From Mesonia oceanica (GTDB lineage: Bacteria; Bacteroidota; Bacteroidia; Flavobacteriales; Flavobacteriaceae): a DNA stretch of 64,000 nt. The stretch lies in the NCBI RefSeq assembly GCF_902499555.1, contig NZ_CABVMM010000002.1:1-64000 (forward strand), given 5' to 3'. Position numbers and translations under genes: made by a program. Positions 1 through 8,381 of this stretch are shown here, in pieces (the first letter of the stretch is position 1; every line of letters begins with the position of its first letter). A model generated the notes under the pieces. That model was not told where the DNA came from, did no database searches, and saw nothing but the letters and a program-made list of their open reading frames with translations.

Positions 1-96
1 GAAAAAATTGAAATTGACTCTCTGAATGTAACACACAGAGAATTAGAAAACATAATAAGAACATATAGAATACGAAATAATAAAAACTACCGCTAA
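1..96 (+). CDS. C-terminal end of an unknown cassette gene (partial)
   Basis: The frame is open from base 1 and stops at TAA 94-96, giving about 31 residues ending NNKNYR. It is followed immediately by TACCGCTAAC, the same kind of R''-like end seen after the other array genes, so this is the last part of the next cassette to the left. The protein cannot be identified from this fragment. Confidence 0.55.
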   Translation, partial: EKIEIDSLNVTHRELENIIRTYRIRNNKNYR

Positions 97-396
97 CAAA
101 GTACTGTGGTAAAAAACAAGTAAATCTAGGTCAATTTTTCACTAAATTACTTCTATGAGAATCATCATAAAGCAACCCTGATTTTGCTATGGCAAAAGCT
201 TGTTTTAGTAGCTTGTTGTATACAGCAATTAAAGCCAATTTTTTGCTCTTTCCATTGTAAGCATCCCTTAAATGCTGTTTAGGTGCTAATCGAGGCTGTA
301 TATATTTGTTTTGGCGCTGTTTTAGATAAAAGATAATTTAATTATATTTGGAGAAGTGATATAGGGTAGATAAACGCAATAGCGTTTATTTGCATG
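88..396 (+). repeat. attC-like cassette junction 1 (long form)
   Basis: Starts with TACCGCTAAC right after a stop codon and ends with GCATG^TTGGC, where the next cassette begins at 397. It is one of five ~300-bp junction repeats sharing an internal segment and a small perfect hairpin (ATAAACGC/GCGTTTAT) just before the core. Outer and inner complementary blocks suggest it folds back as a long imperfect hairpin, like an integron attC site. The assignment rests on architecture; no integrase is in the window. Confidence 0.6.
131..337 (-). pseudogene. C-terminal remnant of IS110/IS1111-family transposase inside attC-like site 1
   Basis: Reading the minus strand gives an open frame of about 68 codons ending in TGA (131-133). 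It contains the stretches GKSKKLALIAV, NKLLKQAFAIAKSGLLYDD and SNLVKN, which match the C-terminal helical region of IS110-family (IS1111 group) transposases. No start codon, N-terminal DEDD domain or terminal repeats are present, so it is a remnant. IS1111-group elements that insert in integron attC sites are known, which fits its position. Confidence 0.6.
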
Positions 397-408
397 TTGG
401 CAATAATT

Positions 409-1356
409 ATGAAGAACCTACTATTATTAAATTTTATTATTCTTCTATGTTCATCAAATCTGATTGGGCAAAGTAGTTCTGAAGTTTATCGAATTGTAGA
501 AGGAGGAACTAAAAAAATAAATATTGACACTAAGACTGACTTAGAAACTTTGATTTTGAAGCTTGAAAATGATTGGGAGTTAGAAATGACAGGAAAACGA
601 TATTGGATTGGTTATACAGATTTGATGTATTCAATAGCTTCAAGAAAAGAAGAAGCAATAAAACCACTTACAGATTTTTACAATTCTACAAGTACTGAAA
701 ATGGGAAATTCGGTGTTCTGTACACTTTACATTTAATTGGAATTGAAAGTAATATCACAGGAAGATTTACTGAAAGCTTTGTAAATTCAAAAGCTCGAAA
801 AACCATTCTTGAATTTGTGTATTCAAAGAATGAAAAAATAAGAGATTTGTCTATTGAACTGCTTATGAGAGACCCTTGGCAGTCTGACGTTCCGATTTTA
901 ATGGATGCAATGCAAAAAAGTATTAATGACTCTTGGACTATTGTTAACGCATTAATTAGATACATTGACAAAGATGCACCTATTCAAAATGAAATAAACG
1001 ATAGTTTAAAACAAAGGATAATAGAATTTAAAACGCCGGATGATATTTGCGATAAAGAGTTTATTCCTAACATTTTAAAATCAATAAAAAGTAATTTATC
1101 TGAATCCGTATATATTGAGAAAGAGTTGTTCAAACAGAACTTAAATGGATATTCTTGTACAGGATTCCAAAGCGGTCGTTTTGGAGAATTAATCAAGGAT
1201 ATAACAAACAACAATGTATTTAATTACTGTAGTCTTGGTTATAAAGTTCAATATTATGTAGAAGATAATAAAGTCTATATATGTTCATCAGAAACAGCTA
1301 AGAAAAGATGGCTGGATTGGTGGAAAAATAGACAAAACGATTGGAATAAAAAATAA
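409..1356 (+). CDS. Hypothetical secreted cassette protein
   Basis: About 315 aa. ATG 409 is preferred over the in-frame ATG at 394, because the latter lies across the cassette core (GCATGTTGGC) and the former gives a clean signal peptide (MKNLLLLNFIILLCSSNLIGQ). The mature part is charged and mostly helical (repeated ...IRDLSIELLMRDPW... segments reminiscent of HEAT-like helices) and ends in a Trp-rich motif WLDWWKNRQNDW. No family is recognised. It sits alone between two attC-like junctions on the + strand, as expected for a single-gene cassette. Confidence 0.75.
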   Translation: MKNLLLLNFIILLCSSNLIGQSSSEVYRIVEGGTKKINIDTKTDLETLILKLENDWELEMTGKRYWIGYTDLMYSIASRKEEAIKPLTDFYNSTSTENGKFGVLYTLHLIGIESNITGRFTESFVNSKARKTILEFVYSKNEKIRDLSIELLMRDPWQSDVPILMDAMQKSINDSWTIVNALIRYIDKDAPIQNEINDSLKQRIIEFKTPDDICDKEFIPNILKSIKSNLSESVYIEKELFKQNLNGYSCTGFQSGRFGELIKDITNNNVFNYCSLGYKVQYYVEDNKVYICSSETAKKRWLDWWKNRQNDWNKK

Positions 1357-1357
1357 C

Positions 1358-1661
1358 TATTGCCAACAATGTATCCTATGAAAAGCCTTAGTCCAAGTTC
1401 TTTAAAGGGACTATTTAAATTTTAATTATCTCATAATAATGATGTTGTGGTGTTGAAATGTTTATAATTCCGATAGGCTTATCCATCTTCCATACCTATA
1501 TCACTTGCTCATATTCCTCTTTTAAGCATCCCTTAAAAGCTGTTGGGGGGCTAAGCGAGGCTGTATATATTTGTTTTAGCGCTGTTTTAGATAAAAGATA
1601 ATTTAATTATCTTTGGAGAAGTGATATAGGGTAGATAAACGCAATAGCGTTTATTTGCATG
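1358..1661 (+). repeat. attC-like cassette junction 2 (long form, variant B)
   Basis: Begins TATTGCCAAC (1358-1367), the exact reverse complement of GTTGGCAATA (396-405) at the start of the same cassette. It ends at G1661 of GTTGCCAGTA. The interior differs from sites 1, 3 and 4: only about 15 codons of the IS110 remnant are kept, joined to an unrelated ~100-bp segment shared with site 5. The A-T-rich arms TTTTAATTATCT and AGATAATTTAA can pair across it. Confidence 0.65.
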
Positions 1662-1670
1662 TTGCCAGTA

Positions 1671-2219
1671 ATGCGAAAAATGAAAAAAGTCCTAAAAATA
1701 ATACTTGGAATTATTTTAATAATAGTTCTCATTCTTGGCGGAACTTATCTCTATCTGACTGATTTTGGGCGAAAAGGGATTTTATCTAATGAACCTCGAA
1801 AACCAAAAATAGAGATACCTATAACTTACAATGTCTCTTGGTGGTCTTACCAAGAAGATTTGACAATAGAAGATTTAAAAGTAGATATTGTTGAAAGTAA
1901 ATTGAACTTATTTAATAGTAAATCATTGATCTCTTATAAAATTAAAGGAGAAATAAAATATGACGGACATTGGAAACCATATATAAAAGAAGTTCACATA
2001 TCCGAAAGAATTAATAAAGACAGTTTTCAAAATATCAATCGAATAATTGAATTGACGCCAATAGTAAAAGTTGAGAATGACGAAAATGCAAATGGTGGAA
2101 TTAAAAAATTTGAATTTAAAAATGAACATATGATAACCTCGGGAAATTGGGGTTTAAATAGAATAAAAGTTATTTGCGGAAATAAAGAAGTAATTATTGA
2201 ATTGCAACAGCGGAAATAA
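1671..2219 (+). CDS. Hypothetical membrane-anchored protein
   Basis: About 182 aa from ATG 1671; ATG 1680 is also possible, while ATG 1659 overlaps the cassette core. One N-terminal transmembrane segment (KKVLKIILGIILIIVLILGG) is followed by a soluble beta-rich domain of ~150 residues rich in Lys, Ile and Asn. It is probably anchored in the inner membrane with the bulk in the periplasm. No known domain is recognised. Single gene of the second cassette. Confidence 0.7.
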   Translation: MRKMKKVLKIILGIILIIVLILGGTYLYLTDFGRKGILSNEPRKPKIEIPITYNVSWWSYQEDLTIEDLKVDIVESKLNLFNSKSLISYKIKGEIKYDGHWKPYIKEVHISERINKDSFQNINRIIELTPIVKVENDENANGGIKKFEFKNEHMITSGNWGLNRIKVICGNKEVIIELQQRK

Positions 2220-2224
2220 AACAC

Positions 2225-2531
2225 TACTGGCAACAAAGTACTGTGGTAAAAAACAAGTAAAAACTCATTAATTTTTCACTAAATTACTTCTATGAGAATC
2301 ATCATAAAGGAGTCCTGATTTTGCTATCGCAAAAGCCTGTTTTAATAGCTTATTACATACGGCAATTAAAGCCAATTTTTTACTCTTTCCATTATAAGCA
2401 TCCCTTAAAGGCTGTTTAGGTGCTAAGTGAGGCTGAACATTTGCTTTGGCGCTATTTTAGATAAACGATAATTTAATTATATTTGGAGAAGTGATATATT
2501 GTAGATAAACGCAATAGCGTTTATTCGCATG
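2225..2531 (+). repeat. attC-like cassette junction 3 (long form)
   Basis: TACTGGCAAC (2225-2234) is the exact reverse complement of GTTGCCAGTA at 1661-1670, the start of the same cassette. The right end is GCATG^TTAGCAGAC with G at 2531. The arms TCACTAAATTACTTC (2276-2290) and GAAGTGATATA (from 2488) are nearly complementary, consistent with a fold-back structure. It has the same interior as sites 1 and 4. Confidence 0.65.
2268..2472 (-). pseudogene. IS110/IS1111-family transposase remnant inside attC-like site 3
   Basis: This is the same C-terminal transposase fragment as at 131-337, ending at a TAA (2268-2270) and reading GKSKKLALIAVCNKLLKQ and AKSGLLYDDSHRSNLVKN. It has lost two bases near its upstream end compared with the copy in site 1, so the frame is broken there. 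It is a decayed remnant carried along within the junction. Confidence 0.55.
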
Positions 2532-2579
2532 TTAGCAGACATTTTCAAAAAAAATCCGTTATATAATAAAATATGAGTT

Positions 2580-4745
2580 ATGGAATTTAAAACTTTTGAT
2601 GAATTACAAGCACACAATAATCGTTACTTTGAGAACAGTCCATTGGGTCAAATCCAATTGCAATCGCCTGAAAACATTGATATAGATGGATTGACTTACT
2701 TTGAGCGTATTACTTTAAATTCACAACCTCATAATGTATTTAAATTAGATTGGTCTTCTTATGGGAGTTTAGATTTTGCTGATACTTTTCTACCAAAAGT
2801 TGGTGGTTATAAGGGAAAAGCAATGTGGATTTTTGATGGAGCAGAACTATTTCCTAATCTAAAAAAGTCTGACAGAAAAACTCTGTCCCTATCAAATGAC
2901 AACAAACTGATTAACTTATTATCATACACATACCCTAAAGGAGTATTAGCTGGAGAAAAAAAACAATCTGTTTCCGTTGGCAAACATGAAATATGTGCAT
3001 TTATAGAATTGAAAAAGGACAATTCAATAGAAGTTTCGTTCAAATTTGGAGATAACTTCAAGGATTTTCTAAAAAATAAATTTGTAAGTATTCCAAATTC
3101 ACAATCCATTTCTACAATTGAAACAACCACATATAAAACTAATAAATTAGAGTTTCAAAATTACTTCAAAAATCAATTAGTGCATTATGATATGATGTGT
3201 TTTCTAATTGATACAATTGGTATCAAAAAAATAGAAAAAACTTTAGATGAAATAGAGGATGATTTTATTCCACTAATTTCAGTTAACTCTGAACAGAAAG
3301 AATTAGGTTTCAAAATTTCAAACAATCTAAAGGAAACAATTGAACTATCAAAGTATATCGATGAAGATAAAAGAACTATTAAGCTAAAAGGTATCAAACT
3401 TGAAACTGATGCTACCATTGAATTTAATGTAGAACAAGGAAATGAAAAAGCGAAAGACAATGAAGGGAATATTACAATTAAAGCAAAAGGTGTTGAATTT
3501 ATTAGTAAAAAGAAAATAACAAAACTTAATGACGGTTTATATAATTACAGCATAGATATTAATGACGTTCAATATGGTTGGAAAATAAAACTTAAATTAA
3601 CAGAAAGAACTTTAGAGAAAGATGCGTATTTAGATTTTTATGCAAATGATGACGATTTTTTGTTTTATAGCGTATCGAATGTCCATTGTGGTCGTGTATT
3701 AATTTCAAGTGGTAAAAAATGTACTTGTCAAAAATCAAATCCTGCAAAAAACTTCGCAGGATTAATTAAACTTGTAAAACAAAGCGAAGATATTCTGATT
3801 GAGAATGGTTACGATGATGTAAATGATAGAATAAGCATAATTAGAGGAATATACTATGGAACAGAATGGAGTTTAGATTACCAAAATGAAAAGAGTAAAC
3901 AGAGAAATTTTGCGTTTAATGAATATACAAATAGCGAAGTTGTTGCTGATGCGAGAAAAGAACTAAAGTGTTCTAGTACTTGCGAAGCAGATCTTTTCGA
4001 ATCATTATTTAATAGTTTTGAAGTCTTTGACAGCAAATATAAGGCTGTAGATTTTGGTCATTTAATTATCGGTTTAGATTCACGAAGAAGTTGGCGTTCA
4101 ATCAATTTCAGTATTCCTACTCAAGGTGGAACTGGGTTGGAATTAAATACTTGGGTTGGCGATTTAGGTGCTGGTACAGGTAAACTTGCTTTAGATAGGG
4201 TTACAACACCTGAAAAGCGTTCTGCTACGTTATTTCCAGTCTTTGGTAGTAGTTATGGAGCAATGGTAAATCTTGAAGGAGATATTGCATCTTATGTCGT
4301 AGGTATGGACATAAATAATGAAAATAAAATAGATGATGCAACCGATAACTTCCAAACAATCCACGAAGCGTTAAAAGATTATTTTGAAAACAAATGGGAT
4401 AAACGAACTTATTATTTTTTAAAAATGATAGATGGAGAGTTTGAAGGAAATATATTAATAAATCGTGATGAACTAATAAATAAATGTGCTGAAAATTTTG
4501 AGGACTTTGCTTATTGGTATCTTGGAGTGCGAGAGGGGTTTGAAGCTCTAAAATCTGCTATGGGATACTTTAAACCTATATCGGAAGAAGTAGCATCAAT
4601 TTTTATCGATGGTTTAATACACGTTATTGAAAACCCACAAGATATGATTACAAAAAGAACTGACCCAGACCCAAAACCAAAAGAAGTTACTGCGACGGAT
4701 AAAGCAAATGATATAATAAATAATATTAAAGATTGGTTCGATTGA
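2580..4745 (+). CDS. Large unknown cassette protein (721 aa)
   Basis: No signal peptide or membrane segment, so probably cytoplasmic at synthesis. Visible features are a Cys cluster near residues 375-390 (CGRVLISSGKKCTCQ), a conserved-looking block VDFGHLIIGLDSRR followed by WVGDLGAGTGKLALDR around residues 490-545, and a helical, acidic C-terminus. No family could be named. Two bases after its stop begins a small multi-TM protein in the same cassette. A large soluble protein plus a small membrane partner resembles a toxin/immunity unit, but that is inference only. Confidence 0.75.
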   Translation: MEFKTFDELQAHNNRYFENSPLGQIQLQSPENIDIDGLTYFERITLNSQPHNVFKLDWSSYGSLDFADTFLPKVGGYKGKAMWIFDGAELFPNLKKSDRKTLSLSNDNKLINLLSYTYPKGVLAGEKKQSVSVGKHEICAFIELKKDNSIEVSFKFGDNFKDFLKNKFVSIPNSQSISTIETTTYKTNKLEFQNYFKNQLVHYDMMCFLIDTIGIKKIEKTLDEIEDDFIPLISVNSEQKELGFKISNNLKETIELSKYIDEDKRTIKLKGIKLETDATIEFNVEQGNEKAKDNEGNITIKAKGVEFISKKKITKLNDGLYNYSIDINDVQYGWKIKLKLTERTLEKDAYLDFYANDDDFLFYSVSNVHCGRVLISSGKKCTCQKSNPAKNFAGLIKLVKQSEDILIENGYDDVNDRISIIRGIYYGTEWSLDYQNEKSKQRNFAFNEYTNSEVVADARKELKCSSTCEADLFESLFNSFEVFDSKYKAVDFGHLIIGLDSRRSWRSINFSIPTQGGTGLELNTWVGDLGAGTGKLALDRVTTPEKRSATLFPVFGSSYGAMVNLEGDIASYVVGMDINNENKIDDATDNFQTIHEALKDYFENKWDKRTYYFLKMIDGEFEGNILINRDELINKCAENFEDFAYWYLGVREGFEALKSAMGYFKPISEEVASIFIDGLIHVIENPQDMITKRTDPDPKPKEVTATDKANDIINNIKDWFD

Positions 4746-4747
4746 TT

Positions 4748-5038
4748 ATGAAAAAAATATGGAAATACAACATTATCGCAAGTATTATTTTATTTTTCTT
4801 GTTCGTTTCATTATTATATTTTGGGCTTAAAAATGACAATGTCATGTATTTATCTATTTCAAAAAACATTGCACTAATAACCTTCATTCAATTAGTGTTA
4901 TGTGTTATATATTCTATTTTCAAATATAAATCTCAATCTTTTTGGACATTCATTTATTTGGGAATAATAGGATTATTATGTTTTATTGAAATAAATTTAT
5001 TTTATGGAGTTTTATCTGGTTTACTGGGAGATATGTAA
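4748..5038 (+). CDS. Small multi-pass membrane protein
   Basis: 96 aa from ATG 4748, starting two bases after the stop of the 721-aa gene; the upstream TTG at 4733 is less likely because it overlaps that gene. There are three hydrophobic segments (around IIASIILFFLFVSLLYFGL, LITFIQLVLCVIYSIF and FIYLGIIGLLCFI). It is most likely co-transcribed and co-mobilised with its neighbour. Possible roles are immunity or anchoring, without direct evidence. Confidence 0.7.
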   Translation: MKKIWKYNIIASIILFFLFVSLLYFGLKNDNVMYLSISKNIALITFIQLVLCVIYSIFKYKSQSFWTFIYLGIIGLLCFIEINLFYGVLSGLLGDM

Positions 5039-5057
5039 CTAAATGAGCGAACAAAAC

Positions 5058-5365
5058 GTTTGCCAACAAAGTACTGTGGTAAAAAACAAGTAAAAACTCA
5101 TTAATTTTTCACTAAATTACTTCTATGAGAATCATCATAAAGTAGTCCTTATTTTGCTATCGCAAAAGCCTGTTTTAATAGCTTATTACATACGGCAATT
5201 AAAGCCAATTTTTTGCTCTTTCTATTGTAAGCTACCCTTAAAGGCTGTTTGGTTGCTAAGCGAGGCTGTATATATTTGTTTTGGCGCTGTTTTAGATAAA
5301 AGATAATTTAATTATATTTGGAGAAGTGATATAGTGTAGATAAACGCCATGCGTTTATTCGCATG
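5058..5365 (+). repeat. attC-like cassette junction 4 (long form)
   Basis: The left end GTTTGCCAAC (5058-5067) pairs with GTTAGCAGAC at 2531-2540 at 8 of 10 positions plus one wobble. The right end is GCATG^TTAGGC with G at 5365; GTTAGGC fits the integron core GTTRRRY exactly. Inner arms 5109-5123 and 5323-5337 are complementary at 12 of 15 positions. The small hairpin before the core is TAAACGC/GCGTTTA. Confidence 0.65.
5101..5307 (-). pseudogene. IS110/IS1111-family transposase remnant inside attC-like site 4
   Basis: This is the same 207-bp fragment as in site 1, with the transposase C-terminal motifs KSKKLALIAVCNKLLKQ and YDDSHRSNLVKN. A TCA to TAA change introduces an internal stop, confirming that it is no longer under coding selection. 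It lies antisense to the cassette genes. Confidence 0.55.
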
Positions 5366-5376
5366 TTAGGCAAAAT

Positions 5377-6063
5377 TTGAAAAAAATAATTTACATATTA
5401 ATTTTTATATCAACTACAGTATTTATTTCCTGTAAAACAGTTAAAAAATCTGTTGAATTAAAAAGTTTTTTAAATAAAATGATTTCTGAAAATGAAAAAA
5501 TTGCTAAAATTAAATTTAATAAATATAATTCTGATTTAGTTGATGATATTGAAAGTCAACTTAAAATTGATCTTTGTGATAGAAGTAATTTTATCGCATT
5601 ATCAAATACGAACGGGCTTAACATTAAATTTCCAGCATTTGTACTAAAAGAATGTGATTATTTTACTTCGGTACACGGCGTAGTTACTATTCAAATTAAT
5701 TCTAATAACGAAACTTTAGTTGATAATGAGTTTGTTTCATCTGGTTCAAATATAGAAAATGAAGTTTTAGAAGCTACAAGAGGATGGATGCAAAATGAGT
5801 ATAGAAAAAGACTTGTATATTTAATTTCTTGGGATAGTTTGACAAAACCTACCCAAATAGAAAATAAACTTAAAGAAACACTTTTTGCTGTAAAAAGTTA
5901 TAGTGATTCAATTGCAATCTCAAAATTCAAAAAAAAAGTAGCTGAATTAAACTTGAGTGAAATTAAAACATTGAAAGATAAATTTGATTTTAAAGTAGGT
6001 TTTCGCGGTTATAAAATGCCTACTCCGCCACCTCCACCACCAGAATCAAAGGATATTGAATAA
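5377..6063 (+). CDS. Hypothetical lipoprotein
   Basis: 228 aa from a TTG start that lies ten bases inside the cassette (GTTAGGCAAAATTTG). The N-terminus KKIIYILIFISTTVFISCK is a lipoprotein signal with the lipobox Cys at about residue 19. The mature part is Lys/Asp/Ser-rich, with a proline run (PTPPPPPP) at the C-terminus. It is probably attached to the outer or inner membrane facing the periplasm. No family recognised. Single-gene cassette. Confidence 0.72.
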   Translation: MKKIIYILIFISTTVFISCKTVKKSVELKSFLNKMISENEKIAKIKFNKYNSDLVDDIESQLKIDLCDRSNFIALSNTNGLNIKFPAFVLKECDYFTSVHGVVTIQINSNNETLVDNEFVSSGSNIENEVLEATRGWMQNEYRKRLVYLISWDSLTKPTQIENKLKETLFAVKSYSDSIAISKFKKKVAELNLSEIKTLKDKFDFKVGFRGYKMPTPPPPPPESKDIE

Positions 6064-6069
6064 AAAAAC

Positions 6070-6370
6070 ATTGCCTAACAGCGTATCCTATAAAAAACCT
6101 TAGTCCAAGTTCTTTAAAGGGACTATTTAAATTTTAATTATATCCTAATGTTGTTTTTGGATTGTAGAATCGTTCATAATTCCGATAGGATTATCCACCT
6201 TCAATTCCTATGTCATTCGCTCATATTCCTCTTTTAAGCTTTCCTTAAAGGCTGTTTAGGTGCTAAGTGAGACTGAACATTTGCTTTGGCGCTGTTTTAG
6301 ATAAAAGATAATTTAATTATATTTGGAGAAGTTATATAGTGTAGATAAACGCCATGCGTTTATTTGCATG
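6070..6370 (+). repeat. attC-like cassette junction 5 (long form, variant B)
   Basis: ATTGCCTAAC (6070-6079) pairs with GTTAGGCAAA (5365-5374) at 9 of 10 positions. The right end is GCATG^TTGGCTATA with G at 6370. The interior resembles junction 2 rather than 1, 3 and 4, so the array holds at least two long-form subtypes in alternation. Confidence 0.65.
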
Positions 6371-6411
6371 TTGGCTATAATTAGAAACAAATGAATTTAA
6401 AAAATAAACAA

Positions 6412-6819
6412 ATGAAATTAAACACATTATCAATCATTGTATCAATTTTCTTTTTATTATCATGTTCTTCTGACGATAACAATGATAATCAAAATACTAT
6501 AGCAAATGTTGAATTTGAAGTTGTTATTACAAATAACGGAGATTTTGGTCCTGACGCAATTATTACAACCCAAATAAACAATATCTCTGAAGAACAAGCG
6601 GTTGGAAGCTTTCCTTTTTCCAGAACTTATAGTGAAGTTGAAGCTAGTGAAGGAAATATTCTCATTCTCAACTATGAAGATGATAGTGATTGTGCATCCG
6701 GAGTTAACTGCGACTATTCAATCCGAATGAGAATTTACGTAGATAAAGAAATTGTTGAAGAACAATCTGCAACATTTGCGGGAAGTGTTAGTTCTGCAAA
6801 TATTAGTTACACATTCTAA
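6412..6819 (+). CDS. Hypothetical lipoprotein, acidic
   Basis: 135 aa from ATG 6412 (an in-frame ATG at 6391 would add 7 residues). The lipoprotein signal MKLNTLSIIVSIFFLLSC is followed by SSDDNNDN, an Asp/Asn-rich lead typical of surface lipoproteins in Bacteroidota. The mature part is predicted to be a small beta-sandwich with two Cys (DCASGVNCDY) that could form a disulfide. Single-gene cassette between junctions 5 and 6. Confidence 0.75.
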   Translation: MKLNTLSIIVSIFFLLSCSSDDNNDNQNTIANVEFEVVITNNGDFGPDAIITTQINNISEEQAVGSFPFSRTYSEVEASEGNILILNYEDDSDCASGVNCDYSIRMRIYVDKEIVEEQSATFAGSVSSANISYTF

Positions 6820-6830
6820 AATGACATAAC

Positions 6831-6957
6831 TATAGCCAACAAAATATAAATGTAATAGCGGTTAAAGTTTTAACAATAAAGTTAATGTTTAAAATAAAAT
6901 TTATACATTAACTTAAATCTCGGACATTTTAAGCCACTAGTACATTTATACAAAACG
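6831..6957 (+). repeat. Compact canonical attC-like site 6
   Basis: R'' TATAGCCAAC (6831-6840) is the exact reverse complement of GTTGGCTATA (6370-6379). After a 4-base spacer, L'' TATAAATGTA (6845-6854) is perfectly complementary to L' TACATTTATA (6941-6950), followed by a 6-base spacer and R' GTTATAAG with the cut at G6957. The total length of 127 bp and the R''-L''-loop-L'-R' order match integron attC sites. This is the cleanest site in the array. Confidence 0.75.
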
Positions 6958-6987
6958 TTATAAGTAATTAAAGCGAACTCTTGAAAA

Positions 6988-7461
6988 TTGAATTGGATAA
7001 TAAAAAATATAAGTAAATTAGAATATCACACGAATTTAAGTGTATTGCTAAAGCCGATTGAAAAAGATATTCAAAATTTGAAATGGCTGATTTCGGATTT
7101 AGAATTTAGCAGTTGGAATGCTGAAAACCTTCCAATTAATCACGAAGAAGATTATTTTATAATTTCATCGCAAGAAATGAAAACGATTTGCGAAACTAAA
7201 ACTCAAATTGTTTGGGGAGCATTTTCTGGAATTGACAAAAATTTAGAATTAGATACTGAAAAAATAAAAACACCATATGCAGAAGGAAATGCAGAAATTT
7301 GGAAAAATGGAAATTTACAAATTGAGAATTCTAAAGTGGAAATAATCGCTTGGGACAGTTCTTACACAATTGTAAAATTTACTGAAAAAGGAATGTCTGA
7401 TAGGTTTAAAGCATATTTTGACGAAGCAATTGAATTGGAAAAGTATAAATGGAAGAAATAA
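6988..7461 (+). CDS. Hypothetical cytoplasmic protein
   Basis: 157 aa from a TTG start about 30 bases into its cassette. No signal peptide or membrane segment. Two conspicuous Trp-rich patches occur (LKWLISDLEFSSWNAENLP near residue 30; AEIWKNGNLQIENSKVEIIAWDSS near residue 105). The size and composition resemble small cassette-borne proteins such as immunity-like or DUF proteins, but no family can be named. Its own start GTTATAAGTA pairs with TGCATACAAC after the gene at 7 of 10 positions plus one wobble. Confidence 0.65.
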   Translation: MNWIIKNISKLEYHTNLSVLLKPIEKDIQNLKWLISDLEFSSWNAENLPINHEEDYFIISSQEMKTICETKTQIVWGAFSGIDKNLELDTEKIKTPYAEGNAEIWKNGNLQIENSKVEIIAWDSSYTIVKFTEKGMSDRFKAYFDEAIELEKYKWKK

Positions 7462-7462
7462 C

Positions 7463-7621
7463 TGCATACAACATGTATAACCGTAATTACGGCAGATTTT
7501 ACTACATCCGGCACGAGCACGAAGTGCGAACTGGCAAAGCAATCAACTCGAAATTGCAAGCGTCAGTGCTTAACCGAAAAACAGTAACTTTAAACCCTTA
7601 ACTGACGGTTATACGAGACCG
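7463..7621 (+). repeat. Compact attC-like site 7
   Basis: R'' TGCATACAAC (7463-7472), L'' GTATAACCGT (7475-7484), L' ACGGTTATAC (7605-7614, perfect 10-bp complement), spacer GAGACC, then core GTTGGGC with G at 7621, an exact match to GTTRRRY. A closely related site recurs at 12833-12992, with the interior segment TAATTACGGCAGATTTTACT shared almost unchanged. Confidence 0.75.
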
Positions 7622-7649
7622 TTGGGCATAATTTGAGAAAATTGTAAAA

Positions 7650-8063
7650 ATGAAAAAATTGAATTGGAAAAATATTTTATGGATTATAATTGAAGTTATG
7701 ATTTCAGTATCCATTTATTATTTAATTCAATGGACTCTGGAGAATACGGAATTTCCTTTTACGAATGATATGGTGGCTGGAGTATTTCTTTTATTTTTAG
7801 CAACTGGAATTGTTTACGGAATTACGATTTTTGGATTTATTAAAATTGACGAATTAATTACTGGAAAGAAACTGAATATTGGAAAAGGAATTTTACTTCT
7901 GATTATCGGAGCAGTAGTTTCAATAATTGGAATGAACTTACTTGTGGAAATGAAAATAATTGATTCAGACTTTCCGCTGTTATTGTTCATTTTAATTGTA
8001 ATGACTATTCCTGTGATTAATTTGAACTATGGATTACGAATGAAAAAAACTATGCACACATAG
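7650..8063 (+). CDS. Four-TM integral membrane protein, unknown
   Basis: 137 aa from ATG 7650. There are four hydrophobic segments: around residues 9-28, 40-62, 77-98 and 106-126. Little soluble sequence remains outside the membrane apart from the loop KIDELITGKKLNIG. No family recognised. The cassette begins GTTGGGCATA (7621) and the gene is followed by TATGCACACA (8051-8060), a decayed complement matching 7 of 10 positions. Confidence 0.72.
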   Translation: MKKLNWKNILWIIIEVMISVSIYYLIQWTLENTEFPFTNDMVAGVFLLFLATGIVYGITIFGFIKIDELITGKKLNIGKGILLLIIGAVVSIIGMNLLVEMKIIDSDFPLLLFILIVMTIPVINLNYGLRMKKTMHT

Positions 8064-8381
8064 GTCATTGCTTCTGACTTTACTCGCGGAAAGTCCTCGC
8101 AAATTTGCTATCCCTGCCCGCCGGCAGAGGTAGGTTCGGTTTACGACGGAAAATCTTCTCGGATATTCATGCCACAAAACCATATCCAAACACATTATCA
8201 ACCAAAAATGCTTGGATTCAATAACACCTATAATTAATTACTTTGATCGTTGCTTATTTGGAAAATTCCGAAGGAATTTTCTTTGCAAGTTTTTGTTTGC
8301 TAAATTAGTCGACTGACAAGCAACTAACCACAACACCGTTATATGAAAACGGAAGAGCAACACAGAAAATAGAATTAAAGT
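8064..8381. other. Non-coding stretch, degenerate attC-like sequence
   Basis: No convincing gene. It holds a GC-rich palindrome (TGCCCGCCGGCAGAGG, about 8128-8144) unusual for this AT-rich DNA, and near the right end ACCACAACACCGTTATATG, which resembles the left half of the attC-like sites (CAAC plus CCGTTATA). No matching right half or core was found, so this is read as a decayed junction. Confidence 0.35.

Noticed and set aside
394..408. ATG within the cassette core as translation start of the first cassette gene
   Set aside because: The same ATG occurs in the shared junction (GCATGTTRGC) before other cassettes irrespective of frame; ATG 409 gives a proper signal peptide.
88..6370. Interpretation of the 300-bp repeats as a CRISPR array or as satellite DNA
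   Set aside because: Spacing is irregular, set by gene length, and repeats have gene-specific complementary ends, which neither alternative explains.
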